Of a stretch of 34,054 nt of DNA, positions 1 through 7,649 are shown piece by piece. Numbering within the stretch: the first letter of the stretch is position 1; the number at the start of each line of letters is the position of its first letter. This DNA comes from Marinobacter sp. S6332 (GTDB lineage: Bacteria > Pseudomonadota > Gammaproteobacteria > Pseudomonadales > Oleiphilaceae). The stretch is from the NCBI RefSeq assembly GCF_023016045.1, contig NZ_JALKAP010000006.1, positions 1-34,054 on the forward strand. Reading direction: 5' to 3'. Under the pieces are notes generated by a model. That model did no database searches and was not told where the DNA came from. It worked only from the letters and a program-made list of their open reading frames with translations. The position numbers and the translations under genes are program-made.

Positions 1-42
1 TCAGACTGCTGACAAACCCTCGCCATTTCGGCGGGGGTTTGT
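1..42 (+). repeat. IS left terminal inverted repeat with subterminal hairpin
   Basis: Bases 1-19 form the terminal inverted repeat that matches the complement of 1597-1615 at 18 of 19 positions. Bases 12-24 pair with 30-42 around the loop ATTTC. The stem is 13 bp with one T-G wobble at 20/34. The hairpin is followed by a T/G-rich stretch, so it could stop transcription entering the transposase from outside. Confidence 0.85.
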
Positions 43-77
43 TGTAATTGGGGTATCGACTTTTCAGAGGCTGCCCC

Positions 78-1556
78 ATGCTCAAAGAGCCGTCCCCGCA
101 ACAACACGAACTCGAGATGGTCAGTCTCGAATCGCTAGTCCCCGACAACCACCTTCTTCGCAACATTGATCAGTACATCGATTTCGAATTTATTCGCGAT
201 CGGGTTCGGCATTTGTACTGCTCGAACAATGGCCGGCTGGCACTCGATCCCGTGGTGCTGTTCAAAATACTGTTTCTCGGCTATCTGTTCGGTATTCGAA
301 GTGAGCGTCAGCTGGTGAGGGAGATACAGGTTAACGTGGCGTATCGTTGGTTCTTGCGTTTTAACCTGACTGACAAGATTCCGGATGCCTCTACTCTTAG
401 CCAGAACCGCCGGCGGCGGTTCCAAGATAGCACCATCTATCAGGACATCTTTGATGAGATCGTGCTCCAGGCCATGGGCTATGGCCTCGTAGGCGGCGAA
501 GTGTTGTACACCGACAGCACGCACCTCAAGGCCAACGCCAACAAGAACAAGTACGATCTGAAGCAGGCGGAGGCGAAAGTGGCGGCCTACCTGGACAGTC
601 TGGAAGATGCCATCGAAGGCGATCGCAAAACCCAGGGTAAAAAGCCCTTGAAAACGAAGCTGTCCGAGCAGCCAGCCAAGACCAAAGACATCAAGATCAG
701 CCGTACCGATCCGGACAGTGGCTATATGGTTCGGGAAGGCAAGCCCAAGGGCTTCTTCTACCTGGATCACCGCACCGTCGATGGCCGCAACGCCATCATC
801 ACCGACAGCTACGCCACACCGGCCAACCTCCATGACAGCCGCCCCTACCTCGATCGGCTCGATCGACAATGTGAACGATTTGGCTTCGATGTCTGGGGTG
901 TGGGCCTGGATGCGGGTTACTACATGGCAGGTATCTGCAAGGGCCTGAAAGACCGGGGCATCTATGGGGTCATGGGTTACCGGCGACCAAACAAGCCCAA
1001 GGGTTATCTCCCAAAGCGGGCCTTCACCTATGACGCTGAAACGAATACGTATTGCTGCCCGCAAGGTCAGCAACTGATCTACGCCACGACCAATCGACTG
1101 GGCTACCGTGAGTACAAGTCCAATCCGGCTCACTGCAGAAACTGCCCACAGTTAAGCCAATGCACGCGCAGCGCTAACCACGTCAAAGTACTTACCCGGC
1201 ATGTCTGGCAGGACAGCAAAGACCGAACGGATAGTTACCGGTTAACCCCGTGGGGCAAGGCGCTCTACAAACGACGACAGGAAACCGTGGAGCGGTCGTT
1301 CGCCGATGCCAAACAGTTGCATGGCCATCGTTACGCTCGCCTGCGAGGGCTCTCGAAGGTGCGTGAACAGTGCCTGTTGGCCGCCGCTGCCCAGAATATG
1401 AAGAAGATCGCGCAGATCCTCGCGCGTCTTTTATGGCTCAAATCCCTTGGAGTACCTGGCTTGCAGAGCCAAATTCCGAAATGGGGCCGGAAATTGGCTT
1501 ATCTGGCCGATTGGCAATTTCATCAGGAATACTGGACTAGACCCGTCGCCAGCTGA
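78..1556 (+). CDS. IS1182-family DDE transposase
   Basis: This is the transposase of the insertion sequence, a cut-and-paste DDE enzyme. From the ATG at 78 it is 492 residues. The reading frame also extends upstream to a TTG at 48, but the ATG gives the usual MLKEPSP-type start of this family. The N-terminal third is the DUF772-like helical domain. The probable catalytic residues are the Asp in LYTDSTHLKANANK (about residue 146), the Asp in GLDAGYYMAG, and the Glu in RRQETVERSFADAK. Between the last two is a cysteine cluster (CCPQG, then HCRNCPQLSQC) of the kind seen in DDE_Tnp_1 relatives. No frameshift or stop interrupts it, so the element may be active. Family and catalytic assignments are by recognition, not search. 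Confidence 0.92.
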   Translation: MLKEPSPQQHELEMVSLESLVPDNHLLRNIDQYIDFEFIRDRVRHLYCSNNGRLALDPVVLFKILFLGYLFGIRSERQLVREIQVNVAYRWFLRFNLTDKIPDASTLSQNRRRRFQDSTIYQDIFDEIVLQAMGYGLVGGEVLYTDSTHLKANANKNKYDLKQAEAKVAAYLDSLEDAIEGDRKTQGKKPLKTKLSEQPAKTKDIKISRTDPDSGYMVREGKPKGFFYLDHRTVDGRNAIITDSYATPANLHDSRPYLDRLDRQCERFGFDVWGVGLDAGYYMAGICKGLKDRGIYGVMGYRRPNKPKGYLPKRAFTYDAETNTYCCPQGQQLIYATTNRLGYREYKSNPAHCRNCPQLSQCTRSANHVKVLTRHVWQDSKDRTDSYRLTPWGKALYKRRQETVERSFADAKQLHGHRYARLRGLSKVREQCLLAAAAQNMKKIAQILARLLWLKSLGVPGLQSQIPKWGRKLAYLADWQFHQEYWTRPVAS

Positions 1557-1576
1557 ATTTAAAACGCCCAAACGCA

Positions 1577-1615
1577 ACAAACCCCGGAAAAAACCGGGGT
1601 TTGTCAGCAATCTGA
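1577..1615 (+). repeat. IS right terminal inverted repeat with subterminal hairpin
   Basis: Bases 1597-1615 are the right inverted repeat. They overlap a perfect 11-bp hairpin, 1577-1587 pairing with 1594-1604, around an A6 loop. The stem sequence resembles the left-end hairpin (ACAAACCC core), so both ends of the element can fold. Confidence 0.85.
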
Positions 1616-1642
1616 ACGCCGGTTTCTGAACCGGCGTTTTTT
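1615..1642 (+). terminator. Rho-independent terminator at the IS right junction
   Basis: A perfect 10-bp stem, AACGCCGGTT at 1615-1624 with AACCGGCGTT at 1629-1638, has a TCTG loop and runs into T residues to 1642 on the plus strand. In that direction it would stop transcripts leaving the IS. On the minus strand it sits 4 bp past the fimX stop. There the expected T-tract is missing, because IS sequence starts where it should be. The simplest reading is a formerly bidirectional fimX terminator cut by the insertion. Confidence 0.75.
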
Positions 1643-1646
1643 AGTC

Positions 1647-3731
1647 TCAGTTATCGCCAAAGTCGTAGTTCATCTCGGGAACTGGTGCCTGGAGGTAGTA
1701 GCCCTGTATGTAGTTCACACCGGCCTGCCAGAGAGTGGCAAGTATGCTGGCATTCTCTACGAGCGGAATAATAGTGAGTTTGCCCGCGCTTTGCAGGCTG
1801 GTTACCATTTCCTTTACCTGCTCCTTGGCTTCGTCACTCTTTTGGATTTCCTCCGTAAAGGAGCCATCTATCTTCACATAATCCGCATCAATGTGTTTCA
1901 GAGTGTTGAACGGATTCAGCGCGCAACCGAACTGGGCAATAGACACTTTGCAATGAAGCTGGTGCAGGGCCTTTGTAAACTCTTTTGCCTGTTTCATGTA
2001 GTTAGTCGCATCGCCTTCGCGAATTTGGAAAATAAGCGAATCACCGGGCAGGCGAGCTGCTTTCAGTGCCACACTGAGCCACGGCGTAAAGGTTTTGTCT
2101 TGTAGAGTTTCAGCTGTCACGTTGAGGAACATGTGGGTGTCGTTGCCTCTGGAGCGGTGACCAGCTAGCTGTTTTATCGTTTGCAAGATGACCCAGCGAT
2201 CAATCTTCATGGCGGTATCGCTTGGCCCCATCGGTGGAAGAAAATCGTAAGGTGAGACTTCTTTATCATCCTTATCGAGCATTCTTACGAAGGCTTCGTA
2301 GTGTTCTTCGCCTTCACCACGCAGGTTTATGATGGGCTGGAATAGAAGCTTGAAGCGGTTATCATCCAGCGCCTTCTGTATCGCCTCAATAGAGTTACTT
2401 TCATCCAGAGTTTCATAATCTGCAGGGTTGTAAATGCGGATTCCATTACCCTGAGATTGGCCTTCCTGTTTACGTACTTCTGAAGATGCAACGTGCGCCC
2501 GAGCTAGAAGCTCTTCTGCTTTCGGTGAGTTTTCTGTGATGGAGGCAATGCCAATACTGACGGTTAGCGGAACGGTGCGACCATTAATATCGAATAGGTG
2601 CTCATCAACAGCTTTGCGAATTTGTTCACAACGGCTGCTCATGGATTTTTCATCACAGGGAAGGCAGAGTAGTCCAAAAGCATCATCGCTGAGACGTGCG
2701 AGCATTAAGTCATCTCCCGCCTCATTTTTCAGAAGACTGGCCAAATCGCCCAACAAGAGATCTGCGCCGGAAATACCTACTTGACCTTTCATGGCCATGA
2801 AACTGTCAAGAGCGATGTATGCCAACGCGCCGGTTTCATTGTCCTTACCTGCCTTTGCAATCGCCTGCTCGAGCTCTTTCATCAGGTATTGGCGGTTGTA
2901 AAGGCCGGTGAGCAGGTCCTGACTGCTGATCTCCCGCAGTTTCTCTTCAAGCTCTGCATCGCTATGCTCAGGCTGGAGAACAATTTGGGTGCAGGCCTCT
3001 CCATCATAGGTTGCCGCAGACACAGACATAGTTACGGCTAGCTCATGATCATCACTGCGCTTTGCTGTGCAGTTAATGGTCATGCCGTCTTCGCCTTTTT
3101 CTGAGAAAGCTTTCATAAATGCTCTGTACTCGTTCTGGCTTTCCGTTGTGAGGGTGTCCAGAACGGGAATGCAGATCAAGTCGTCGATATCGTCGTAGCC
3201 CAAAAACTCCATATAGGACTGGTTGGCATAGATGTGCATGCCGTCATTGATATAGGCGATGGCGTCCTTTGAGCTTTCCAGAAGTAGTTGGCACCGCTGT
3301 TCTGCTTCGCGTAGGTGCGATTCCAGCGCGCGTTTGCGCCTGCGGTCTTCAAGCGCGGTCAGTTCACGTTTGACTTTGAGAATCAGAAGATCGCTGTGTT
3401 CGAACTGTACAGTTCCCTGTGCACCAGCCTTCATTACGGCTACGGTTCTCTCGCGACTTTCCTCTGCCGTTAAAAACAGGCAGGGGATGTCTTTGTCCAT
3501 GCGCTTTATGGTGGCTAACGCTTCATCGGCCGTGAACTCTTGCTCTACATCCCGGGCAAGGAGCAAATCCCAGTTGCCGCTTTTAAGCGCTTCTTCCATA
3601 TCTTCTTCGGAAGTAATCCGGTGGGCCCTTGTGGCTTTACCAGAGTTTCTTAATAAGCTAATCAGAGATTCGGCGTCGTTTTGCGAAGGGTCGAGAATCA
3701 GGAGGTGTACGGTCGCGTTCTTTTTCTGCAT
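1647..3731 (-). CDS. fimX: FimX-like degenerate GGDEF/EAL c-di-GMP effector
   Basis: This 694-residue protein is close to the length I recall for P. aeruginosa FimX (691). It has four domains in order: response-regulator-like receiver (about 8-125), PAS (about 145-255), GGDEF (about 265-435) and EAL (about 445-690). The signature motifs are degenerate. GGDEF reads SDDAF at 348-352 and EAL reads EAF at 479-481. The usual receiver phospho-acceptor position appears to be Arg60. These changes predict a c-di-GMP sensor rather than an enzyme, and FimX family members act this way in type IV pilus assembly and twitching. The C-terminal NYIQGYYLQAPVPEMNYDF region is very FimX-like. The start is the ATG at 3731, with AGGA unusually close to it. 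The gene is followed by the IS. Confidence 0.88.
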   Translation of the reverse strand: MQKKNATVHLLILDPSQNDAESLISLLRNSGKATRAHRITSEEDMEEALKSGNWDLLLARDVEQEFTADEALATIKRMDKDIPCLFLTAEESRERTVAVMKAGAQGTVQFEHSDLLILKVKRELTALEDRRRKRALESHLREAEQRCQLLLESSKDAIAYINDGMHIYANQSYMEFLGYDDIDDLICIPVLDTLTTESQNEYRAFMKAFSEKGEDGMTINCTAKRSDDHELAVTMSVSAATYDGEACTQIVLQPEHSDAELEEKLREISSQDLLTGLYNRQYLMKELEQAIAKAGKDNETGALAYIALDSFMAMKGQVGISGADLLLGDLASLLKNEAGDDLMLARLSDDAFGLLCLPCDEKSMSSRCEQIRKAVDEHLFDINGRTVPLTVSIGIASITENSPKAEELLARAHVASSEVRKQEGQSQGNGIRIYNPADYETLDESNSIEAIQKALDDNRFKLLFQPIINLRGEGEEHYEAFVRMLDKDDKEVSPYDFLPPMGPSDTAMKIDRWVILQTIKQLAGHRSRGNDTHMFLNVTAETLQDKTFTPWLSVALKAARLPGDSLIFQIREGDATNYMKQAKEFTKALHQLHCKVSIAQFGCALNPFNTLKHIDADYVKIDGSFTEEIQKSDEAKEQVKEMVTSLQSAGKLTIIPLVENASILATLWQAGVNYIQGYYLQAPVPEMNYDFGDN

Positions 3732-3772
3732 TCCTAAGGCGTCTCGTCATACAGGTTGTCTGGGCCGGCCAC

Positions 3773-3806
3773 GGCAGAGTGATGCTCTGCCATAGATTCA
3801 GAATCT
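3773..3806. repeat. Two adjacent short palindromes in the fimX leader
   Basis: GGCAGAG at 3773-3779 pairs with CTCTGCC at 3785-3791 around TGATG. Next to it AGATTC at 3794-3799 pairs with GAATCT at 3801-3806 around a single base. Both lie 40-75 bp upstream of the fimX start, where a promoter, operator or leader structure would be expected. The function is not known. Confidence 0.55.
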
Positions 3807-3871
3807 TGTTAGAAACTGTGGACTCGTGCTGCTAAACCGGACTGTCACTATCGCTGAATGATGCAGGGGTT

Positions 3872-3891
3872 GAGGCTTAATAACAAGCCTC
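3872..3891. repeat. Hairpin between the 3923-5749 gene and fimX
   Basis: GAGGCTT at 3872-3878 pairs with AAGCCTC at 3885-3891 around AATAAC. It lies about 30 bp past the stop of the upstream minus-strand gene. No T-tract follows on either strand, so it is not a canonical intrinsic terminator. It could be a weak terminator, an mRNA-end stabiliser or an operator. Confidence 0.45.
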
Positions 3892-3922
3892 CGGCGGATT
3901 TACATATATCAACCGGAGACAA

Positions 3923-5749
3923 TTACAGGGAAGGCCACAATGAATCAAAATCATCTTCACTGGTGCTAGCAGGCGATGATGCGCTTGCTGGTGATGATGT
4001 GCTGGCTGACGCTGCGGCAGTAACATTTTTCTGAAGCTTGAGCTCAAACTGACTGATGCTACCGGTAGAGGATACTTTCGTAGTCAATTGGCCTTGTTCC
4101 TCCCGGCCATCATGCAGCATAGAGATTCGGCTGCCAGGCTGGAACGGAAGCCGGGGCGTAATCAGGGTTGCGGCCTGATTAACCACGCTGATCTCCGGAA
4201 GTAAAAGCCCGCGCAAGTATTCGCTACTTTGCCCAACCTTTTGAATAAGGCGCACGCCGCAGGGGGATGCACTGGGAGCCAACAGTTCTATACCAATCTG
4301 GGTTCCGTGATTTTTCACTTGTCGAATCCAGCGCACGACGGCAAGGCTCCATGGATGTGAGCGTTGCTCCCGCACTCCCAAAATTTCGCCTGTTTGCATG
4401 GAGGGTGGAACACTTGCCTCCCAGGAAACGCAATAGCCGCCCGGGCTGGTGTTTACCAGCAGCGTGGAGTGTGATTTGGGTCGATTTTTATCGTTCGCAG
4501 GTGCGGGTGTGTTTCCGAAGCTGCCACGGAAGTTGATGGGCGTGTCGGCTGCGTGCAAATGCTCGTCGGTCGGCGCCGCATCGGGGGCACCTCCCCATGC
4601 GTCTTCGCGTTTGCGGGATGAGCGAATGAATAGGTTCTCCTCACCTTCAGGGCCGTTATCATTGCCTGTTACAAATTCCGTAAACGACTTTTCTCCGGAA
4701 ATGAAGTAGTGCGCTGCTGTGAGACCTACACACACCTCAAGGGTGCCATGGCTGGCAATTCGGTTGAAGTTTCTTGTGGCCAAAATACCTAAGGCCTGAC
4801 TCAAGTGGGTAAGCAGTGTTTCGTTAACATTGCCGCCTATTTTCAGTGTTTCCGGCAGGGGTTGCTTACGAAGCCGTGCATCAAGATGCTCGGAAATCAT
4901 ATTAGCCAGTTCTCTGGTGTCGAAACCAAAGCTCTCATCGCCGGGCTTGTGATCCAACAAACTTCTGTAAACCGGTGAGTTGTCCCGCTCCATGTTTACA
5001 ACAAAGAGACTGTCGTCACCGACATCCGGACCGCAGCGTGAATGCTCCGTCCAGGACTCGAACAGTTCGTATGCTTGTAACAGGTCGGTTTGCCTAAGCT
5101 GGTTGGGTCTGGCGCAGCCAAGTAGCAAAAGGCGTTTATAGCTGTCTGCGATAGTAGAGGACTGCCTTTGCTTTAGAGATGCGTCCTCTACTGTCGAGCC
5201 GGAAAGCTTATTTCGATGGGCAAACCGGAACATGCGGTGGCACTCAAGCCAACTTAAGGCTGGGCTAGGGCAATAAAGCTGGTGTGAACGTAAAATAGTT
5301 GATGCAAGCTCAGATATAGCCCGGTGAATGGCAATGGCGATCAGTTTTCGGTTCTTGTCCAGACCTCCGTCTTCCAGTGCCTCTAAAATGCACAGTTTAT
5401 AGCCACTGGAAAGGTGCAGTTGCAGTGCCTGAGAGAGATTGGCAATTTTGCGTTGCTTCTCGGGCAAGGCAACCGCGAGTCCCAAATAATGGCGTGAGAG
5501 CTCGTTACAAACGAAGTGAATTTTTTCACGAATCAGTTCAAGAAACTGAAGGCGGTGTTGCGGCGCAAGAAACAGGTGGTTGAGCTCGATGATTGCGTGA
5601 TAGAGCTGACGCGATACTTCGCCGATATTGGCCATGGGAAGCTGTTCCGTCCAGGCCTTAAAGGCCTTGGGCGTTGTATCGCAAAACGACAGGCTTGCCG
5701 TTTTTTGCTCGGGAACACGGAGATCAGGTTTAAGGATCGTGCCTTCCAT
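3923..5749 (-). CDS. Conserved protein next to fimX, possible PilZ-like C-terminus
   Basis: A 608-residue protein of unknown function. By position it matches the hypothetical PA4958 that I recall beside fimX in P. aeruginosa. The first 370 or so residues look largely helical, with many Leu, Gln and Arg, and no signal peptide or membrane segment. A low-complexity acidic/polar linker follows. From about 430 to 540 a beta-rich stretch begins NTSPGGYCVSW (about residue 433) and continues with alternating hydrophobics through VVRWIRQ and GTQIGIELLAP. This resembles a PilZ barrel (D/N-x-S-x-x-G), but I do not see the usual RxxxR motif before it. The C-terminus is a Ser/Ala/Thr-rich tail. It is co-oriented with fimX, 191 bp upstream, so c-di-GMP or pilus-related work is a contextual inference only. 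Confidence 0.75.
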   Translation of the reverse strand: MEGTILKPDLRVPEQKTASLSFCDTTPKAFKAWTEQLPMANIGEVSRQLYHAIIELNHLFLAPQHRLQFLELIREKIHFVCNELSRHYLGLAVALPEKQRKIANLSQALQLHLSSGYKLCILEALEDGGLDKNRKLIAIAIHRAISELASTILRSHQLYCPSPALSWLECHRMFRFAHRNKLSGSTVEDASLKQRQSSTIADSYKRLLLLGCARPNQLRQTDLLQAYELFESWTEHSRCGPDVGDDSLFVVNMERDNSPVYRSLLDHKPGDESFGFDTRELANMISEHLDARLRKQPLPETLKIGGNVNETLLTHLSQALGILATRNFNRIASHGTLEVCVGLTAAHYFISGEKSFTEFVTGNDNGPEGEENLFIRSSRKREDAWGGAPDAAPTDEHLHAADTPINFRGSFGNTPAPANDKNRPKSHSTLLVNTSPGGYCVSWEASVPPSMQTGEILGVREQRSHPWSLAVVRWIRQVKNHGTQIGIELLAPSASPCGVRLIQKVGQSSEYLRGLLLPEISVVNQAATLITPRLPFQPGSRISMLHDGREEQGQLTTKVSSTGSISQFELKLQKNVTAAASASTSSPASASSPASTSEDDFDSLWPSL

Positions 5750-5918
5750 GAAAATGCGCCACCGTCAGGACAATGTTGTGTATACGGATTCCCTCGGCGA
5801 GCACGGCAATAAATGCGTGGATACGCCAGTTTATCGGGAAAATGCCGCAAATACATATTTTTACAAAATAGACGTTACTCGACTTTAAAGTAGCAAACTA
5901 GTGCAAGAAAGCGAGAAA

Positions 5919-5948
5919 TTCACATGTTGACAATGTTTGACATGTGAA
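5919..5948. promoter_or_regulatory. Perfect 9-bp inverted repeat, operator- or hairpin-like
   Basis: TTCACATGT at 5919-5927 is exactly complemented by ACATGTGAA at 5940-5948, with a 12-bp spacer. The spacer gives a near tandem repeat (ATGTTGACA / ATGTTTGACA). It lies 27 bp past the epmB stop and about 170 bp upstream of the minus-strand gene at 3923-5749. It could be a dimeric repressor site for that gene or a hairpin at the end of the epmB mRNA. No clear T-tract follows. The rest of the 225-bp gap 5750-5974 shows only a small ACTTTAAAGT palindrome at 5882-5891. Confidence 0.5.
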
Positions 5949-5974
5949 CTGAGGCCAACTTTTCAAGGCGGTCG

Positions 5975-7024
5975 TTAAGGGTGAGTCGAAAAAAGGTCTA
6001 TCGGCGTTTTTGAAGGTTTTCCGGGAACTTCCCGAACCAGCCTTGGAACCAAAAAACCCGGGAGCCTGGAAAGTAAATCCTGAACCAACAGCTTGGCTTC
6101 TTCATCTGAGACATCGAAATGATGTGCGCCAGCCACGGGATCAAATGCGTGGAGGTAGTAGGGCATAACACCTGCATCAAACAGAGCTTCACTCAGGTTT
6201 TCAAGTACCTCCGCATCATCGTTGACACCTCTGAGAATCACACTCTGATTCAATAGAGTTACGCCCGCTGCATGCAGGTAGCTTAAAGCGCGACGCGTTT
6301 CTTGGTCGATTTCTGCGGGGTGGTTGATGTGCAGCACCATGACAACCTGCACCGGCGTGTTGCTGATCCACTTTAGCAATGCATCACACACACGTTGCGG
6401 AATGACCACAGGCAAACGAGTGTGCAGGCGGATGCGTCGGATATGTGGAATGCTGCTGATGGCTGAAGACCACTGGGACAGCAGCTGATCGTTAACCGCT
6501 AGAGGGTCGCCGCCACTGAATATGACTTCGTTGATTTCCGGGCTTGCCATTAGAGAATCCAGCACACGCTGTCGGTCGGCCGGGCTCAGGCGCTGTTCGT
6601 CGTAAGGAAAGTGCCGACGAAAACAGTAACGACAGTTGATGGCACACTGGCCCGTAACCATAAGAAGAGCGCGACTGCGATACTTCCGGATCAAGCCGGT
6701 GGTCTGAATGGCGCCGTCTTCATGAAGCGGATCGACAACAAAACCCTCTGCCGTATTCACTTCTGCGTGGAGGGGCAGCACTTGCCGCAACAGAGGGTCT
6801 GCGGGGTTGCCTTTCTCCATTCGCGCAAGAAACGGCTCGGGAACCCTGATTTGGAACAGCTGGTGCCCCGCCTCAGCCCCAGCCAGCCATTTGCCAGCAG
6901 GCAAATCCAGCCGCGCCAGCAATTCTTGCGGTGAGGTTATCGAATCGGAAAGCAGCTGTTGCCAGCTCCGGTTATCATCGCCCGAAAGCCGGGCTTCTAT
7001 AGAGGCAGGGGTTCGCTGTATCAT
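5975..7024 (-). CDS. epmB: EF-P beta-lysylation protein EpmB (lysine 2,3-aminomutase-like)
   Basis: EpmB is a radical-SAM, PLP-dependent enzyme that converts (S)-alpha-lysine to (R)-beta-lysine for attachment to elongation factor P. At 349 residues it has the normal short EpmB length. The [4Fe-4S]/SAM cysteines are in GQCAINCRYCFRRHF (Cys127, 131, 134). The glycine-rich SGGDPL motif follows near residue 170. A Lys near the C-terminus (VPGKPSKTP) is the likely PLP lysine. The lack of the longer C-terminal domain of clostridial lysine aminomutase supports EpmB. It is divergent from efp, with only 45 bp between the two start codons. Confidence 0.93.
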   Translation of the reverse strand: MIQRTPASIEARLSGDDNRSWQQLLSDSITSPQELLARLDLPAGKWLAGAEAGHQLFQIRVPEPFLARMEKGNPADPLLRQVLPLHAEVNTAEGFVVDPLHEDGAIQTTGLIRKYRSRALLMVTGQCAINCRYCFRRHFPYDEQRLSPADRQRVLDSLMASPEINEVIFSGGDPLAVNDQLLSQWSSAISSIPHIRRIRLHTRLPVVIPQRVCDALLKWISNTPVQVVMVLHINHPAEIDQETRRALSYLHAAGVTLLNQSVILRGVNDDAEVLENLSEALFDAGVMPYYLHAFDPVAGAHHFDVSDEEAKLLVQDLLSRLPGFLVPRLVREVPGKPSKTPIDLFSTHP

Positions 7025-7069
7025 AGCGGCCTTTGAATTTTAAACAGCATTTTGGCAGGTGGACATTTC

Positions 7070-7642
7070 ATGGCTTCATATTCTACCAACGAATTTCGTG
7101 GCGGTCTTAAAGTACTACTAGACGGCGACCCCTGTATTATCCTTGAGAACGAGATTGTAAAGCCGGGCAAAGGCCAAGCTTTCAACCGCGTTCGACTGCG
7201 CAACTTGATGAGCAACCGCGTGTGGGAGCGTACCTTCAAGTCCGGCGAAAGTCTCGAAGCAGCAGACGTTATCGAGCAGGATATGGAATATCTCTACACA
7301 GACGGAGAGTTTTGGCACTTCATGCTCACCGACGGCTCCTTCGAGCAATATGCCGCAGATGCAAAAGCCGTTGGCGATACCATCAAATGGCTCAAAGAGC
7401 AGGATGTTTACACCGTCACCCTATACAACGGTGCACCTCTGACCATCACACCACCAAATTTTGTCGAGCTGGAAGTGGTTGAAACCGACCCCGGAATGAA
7501 AGGCGATACTGCACAGGGCGGCTCCAAGCCTGCAACCCTATCTACCGGTGCAGTTGTAAGCGTCCCTTTATTTATTACCATTGGCGAAGTGCTCAAAGTT
7601 GATACACGCTCTGGTGAATACATGAACCGGGTAAAAAACTGA
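7070..7642 (+). CDS. efp: Elongation factor P
   Basis: EF-P binds ribosomes stalled on polyproline stretches, between the P and E sites, and promotes peptide bond formation. From the ATG at 7070 it is 190 residues starting [12 protein letters not shown], the usual EF-P start. An upstream in-frame TTG at 7052 is less likely, because AGGTGG at 7057-7062 is correctly spaced for the ATG at 7070. Three beta-barrel domains are complete. Lys34 in KPGKGQAF is the residue that EpmA beta-lysylates. The arginine-type EarP system uses Arg here, so the Lys agrees with the epmA and epmB genes alongside. It is followed after 7 bp by epmA and is presumably cotranscribed with it. Confidence 0.97.
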   Translation: MASYSTNEFRGGLKVLLDGDPCIILENEIVKPGKGQAFNRVRLRNLMSNRVWERTFKSGESLEAADVIEQDMEYLYTDGEFWHFMLTDGSFEQYAADAKAVGDTIKWLKEQDVYTVTLYNGAPLTITPPNFVELEVVETDPGMKGDTAQGGSKPATLSTGAVVSVPLFITIGEVLKVDTRSGEYMNRVKN

Positions 7643-7649
7643 TCCCAAT

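Larger units (their letters stand above)
1..1615 (+). mobile_element. Complete IS1182-like insertion sequence
   Basis: The element is bounded by imperfect 19-bp terminal inverted repeats. The left end 1-19 starts TCAGACTGCTGACAAACCC. The reverse complement of 1597-1615 differs only at the sixth base, so 18 of 19 positions match. Between them lies one intact transposase gene. The size of about 1.6 kb fits the IS1182 family. Each end also carries a strong hairpin just inside or overlapping the repeat (12-42 and 1577-1604). The right end abuts a 10-bp terminator stem downstream of fimX. The left flank is outside the window, so a target-site duplication cannot be checked. The family assignment comes from the transposase and is from memory. 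Confidence 0.88.

Noticed and set aside
135..1133. 332-residue open frame on the minus strand opposite the transposase
   Set aside because: It is fully antisense to the well supported transposase, shows no domain I recognise and has no ribosome-binding site. It is a shadow of codon bias.
3259..3795. 178-residue plus-strand frame opposite the fimX N-terminus
   Set aside because: Its composition is dominated by Ser and Arg, as expected for an antisense shadow of a coding gene.
3890..3918. CTCCGG / CCGGAG pair past the 3923-5749 gene as a terminator
   Set aside because: The stem is only 6 bp with an 18-nt AT-rich loop and no T-tract, so it is too weak to call.
5927..5955. TTGACA at 5927-5932 as the -35 of a plus-strand promoter
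   Set aside because: No acceptable -10 lies 16-18 bp downstream, and there is no plus-strand gene before efp. The hexamer is part of the palindrome spacer.
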